Source of the DNA: an uncultured Bacteroidales bacterium
Lineage (GTDB): Bacteria; Bacteroidota; Bacteroidia; Bacteroidales; P3
Assembly: GCA_937876865.1 (NCBI GenBank)
Contig: CALEFF010000050.1
Span: forward strand, 1 to 60,834
Length of the DNA stretch: 60,834 bases
Direction: 5' to 3'
In this document: in pieces, positions 59,311 to 60,834 of the stretch
Layout: every line of letters starts with the position of its first letter
Position numbering within the stretch: the stretch's first letter is position 1
Program-made: the position numbers and the translations under genes
The notes under the pieces: generated by a model
The model's input: the letters and a program-made list of their open reading frames with translations, nothing else
What the model was told of the DNA's origin: nothing
Database searches by the model: none

Positions 59311-60834
59311 TTACACAACTATGTTTACAATCTTCTTTGGTACGAAGATGATTTTCTTTATCTGTTTTCCGTCAATGTATTTTTGCACTTCGGCGTTGGC
59401 TAAGACTATTTTTTCTACCTCATCTTTGTCTAAGTCTAAGGCAATCTCTACATTGGCACGCATTTTTCCGTTTATGGAAACTGGATACTTGAATGTGTTT
59501 TCTACAAGTACGCTTTCGTCAAAGGCAGGGAAAGATGCAAAGCTTATGCTTGTTTGATTTCCCATTAGATTCCAAAGTTCTTCGGTAATGTGTGGTGCAA
59601 ATGGCGACAATAAAACACACAATGGTTCAAGGATTTCTTTTTTGTTGCACTTCAAGTCTGATAGTTCGTTTACGCATATCATAAATGTAGAAATTGAAGT
59701 GTTGAAAGAAAATCTTTCTATGTCTTCTTGTACTTTCTTTATGGTCTTATGTAATGCTTTTAGTTCGTCTTTTGTTGCTTTTTCTTCGCTTACCGAGTAG
59801 TTATTGTCTTTATCGTGATATAATCGCCAGAATTTTCTTATGAATCGGCTCACTCCTTCTATTCCTTTGGTGTCCCAAGGTTTTGATTGTTCTAATGGTC
59901 CAAGGAACATTTCGTATAATCTTAGTGTGTCGGCTCCATATTTTTCTACTAAGTCGTCTGGGTTTTGTACGTTGTAAAGACTTTTACTCATCTTTTCGAT
60001 TTCGTGTCCGCAAATGTATTTTCCGTCTTCTAAAACAAATTCTGCGTCTTTGAATTCTTCTCTCCACGCTTTGAATTTCTCTAAGTCCAAAACGTCATTG
60101 TCCACTATATTTATATCAACGTGCAATGGGTCGGTTTCAAATTCTCCTTTTAGGTTATAGGATACGTATTTGTTTGTTCCTTTTACTCGATATACGAAAT
60201 TGGAACGGCCTTGTATCATTCCTTGGTTAATGAGTTTTTGATATGGTTCTTCTTTACAAACTGCTCCTATATCGAAAAGGAATTTGGTTATGAAGCGTGA
60301 GTATAACAAATGGCCTGTTGCGTGTTCGCTTCCTCCGATATATAAATCTACGTTTTGCCAATATTGATTTGCTTCTTTGGATACTAAGGCTTCTGTGTTG
60401 TTTGGATCCATATATCTTATGGAATAGGCGTTTGAACCTGCAAATCCCGGCATTGTATTGCAGTCGTATGGATAGCCGTCTTTGGTTTGCCAATTTTTTG
60501 CTCTTGCTATTGGTGGCTCTCCGCTTTCTGTTGGTAGGTATTTATCGACTTCTGGCAATAATAACGGTAGTTCACTTTCGGAAATTGGAGTTGCTATGCC
60601 GTCTTTGTAGTAAATTGGGAATGGTTCGCCCCAATATCTTTGGCGTGAATAGATTGCATCTCTTAATCGATAGTTTATTGTGCCAAAGCCTAAGTTATTT
60701 TCTTTTATGTGTTGGATTGCTTTCTTTATTGCGTCTTTTACGTCTAAGCCGTTAAGGAAATCGGAATTGATTACCTTGCCTGCTTTTGAGTCTTTGCTTT
60801 CTTGCCACAAGGAAGTGTCTTCTTCTTGTTCTCC
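59311..60834 (-). CDS. leuS: Leucyl-tRNA synthetase, C-terminal part (cut by window edge)
   Basis: LeuS charges tRNA-Leu. The reading frame is open to the window end, where it still reads GEQEEDTSLWQ, so the N-terminal HIGH half is outside. Visible are RLRDAIYSRQRYWGEPFPIY (after the editing domain), DLYIGGSEHATGHLLYSRF, the KMSKS motif in GHEIEKMSKSLYNV, the anticodon-binding helical domain (FAPHITEELWNLMG) and the C-terminal VSINGKMRANVEIALDLDK ... YIDGKQIKKIIFVPKKIVNI. About 507 residues are present, a little over half of a usual Bacteroidota LeuRS. Confidence 0.97.
   Translation of the reverse strand, partial: GEQEEDTSLWQESKDSKAGKVINSDFLNGLDVKDAIKKAIQHIKENNLGFGTINYRLRDAIYSRQRYWGEPFPIYYKDGIATPISESELPLLLPEVDKYLPTESGEPPIARAKNWQTKDGYPYDCNTMPGFAGSNAYSIRYMDPNNTEALVSKEANQYWQNVDLYIGGSEHATGHLLYSRFITKFLFDIGAVCKEEPYQKLINQGMIQGRSNFVYRVKGTNKYVSYNLKGEFETDPLHVDINIVDNDVLDLEKFKAWREEFKDAEFVLEDGKYICGHEIEKMSKSLYNVQNPDDLVEKYGADTLRLYEMFLGPLEQSKPWDTKGIEGVSRFIRKFWRLYHDKDNNYSVSEEKATKDELKALHKTIKKVQEDIERFSFNTSISTFMICVNELSDLKCNKKEILEPLCVLLSPFAPHITEELWNLMGNQTSISFASFPAFDESVLVENTFKYPVSINGKMRANVEIALDLDKDEVEKIVLANAEVQKYIDGKQIKKIIFVPKKIVNIVV

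Noticed and set aside
59173..59403. Plus-strand frame next to leuS
   Set aside because: It overlaps the leuS 3' end and terminator hairpin and has no recognisable protein features.

Overview
The window is AT-rich (roughly 30% G+C by eye) and reads as one stretch of a Bacteroidota chromosome, most likely Bacteroidales-like. The evidence is the conserved promoter -7 box TAnnTTTG upstream of more than twenty genes, A-rich start regions without Shine-Dalgarno sequences, two proteins with type IX secretion C-terminal domains, a MurF-Alr fusion, the TsaD/TamB divergent pair, an OstA-like protein, PepSY-like proteins and surface-lipoprotein signals. Most genes are housekeeping. I see no rRNA, CRISPR array, insertion sequence or prophage. 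The right edge cuts leuS; the left edge may be a contig end.

Layout. 1-0.5 kb: tRNA-Asn beside a mosaic of truncated 5' gene pieces (SDR, phosphoketolase, FabG). 0.5-6.5 kb: a small membrane protein and panC, then clpS-nfeD-floA-uvrA on the minus strand. 6.5-8.7 kb: a lipoprotein/outer-membrane-protein cassette flanked by two 181-bp imperfect direct repeats. 8.7-13.4 kb: argS and two T9SS cargo proteins. 13.6-24.8 kb: dapD, then the minus-strand block dnaX-antiporter-gmd-fcl-unknown, an ArsB/NhaD-like transporter, pyrG, aroK and tsaD. 24.8-30.4 kb: tamB and a secreted YD-repeat-like protein. 42.5-30.4 kb (minus): a nearly gapless run purA, PepSY-like, OstA-like, grpE, dnaJ, DHH phosphoesterase, three exported FKBP isomerases, exonuclease, FAH-family hydrolase, recN. 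42.6-49.3 kb: BadF-type kinase, AbrB-like regulator coupled to an acyltransferase, gdhA, DUF454 protein, murF-alr. 49.3-56.1 kb (minus): TonB-dependent receptor-like protein followed by trkA and two trkH genes. 56.1-60.8 kb: an exported nuclease, a CsgG-like/WD40 protein with a long structured leader, an 810-bp gene-free stretch, and the 3' part of leuS.

The most unusual signal is not a gene. At least ten places carry tandem arrays with an exact 21-bp period. Most are built on a C-WWW-G core (CTTTG or CAAAG) set in A/T tracts. Six lie between genes, usually starting at or just after a stop codon. Others run through start codons (gmd, the DHH phosphoesterase), through a signal peptide (TonB receptor) and through a transmembrane helix (TrkH), always in frame because 21 is a multiple of three. 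In two arrays an inverted unit sits in the same 21-bp register and creates a terminator-like palindrome; in another the last unit is positioned as the -33 box of a promoter. A separate array near 59.0 kb has the same period with another sequence. Also notable are a likely programmed frameshift at an A10 run in dnaX (gamma and tau forms) and a roughly 120-nt imperfect hairpin in the leader of the WD40 gene.
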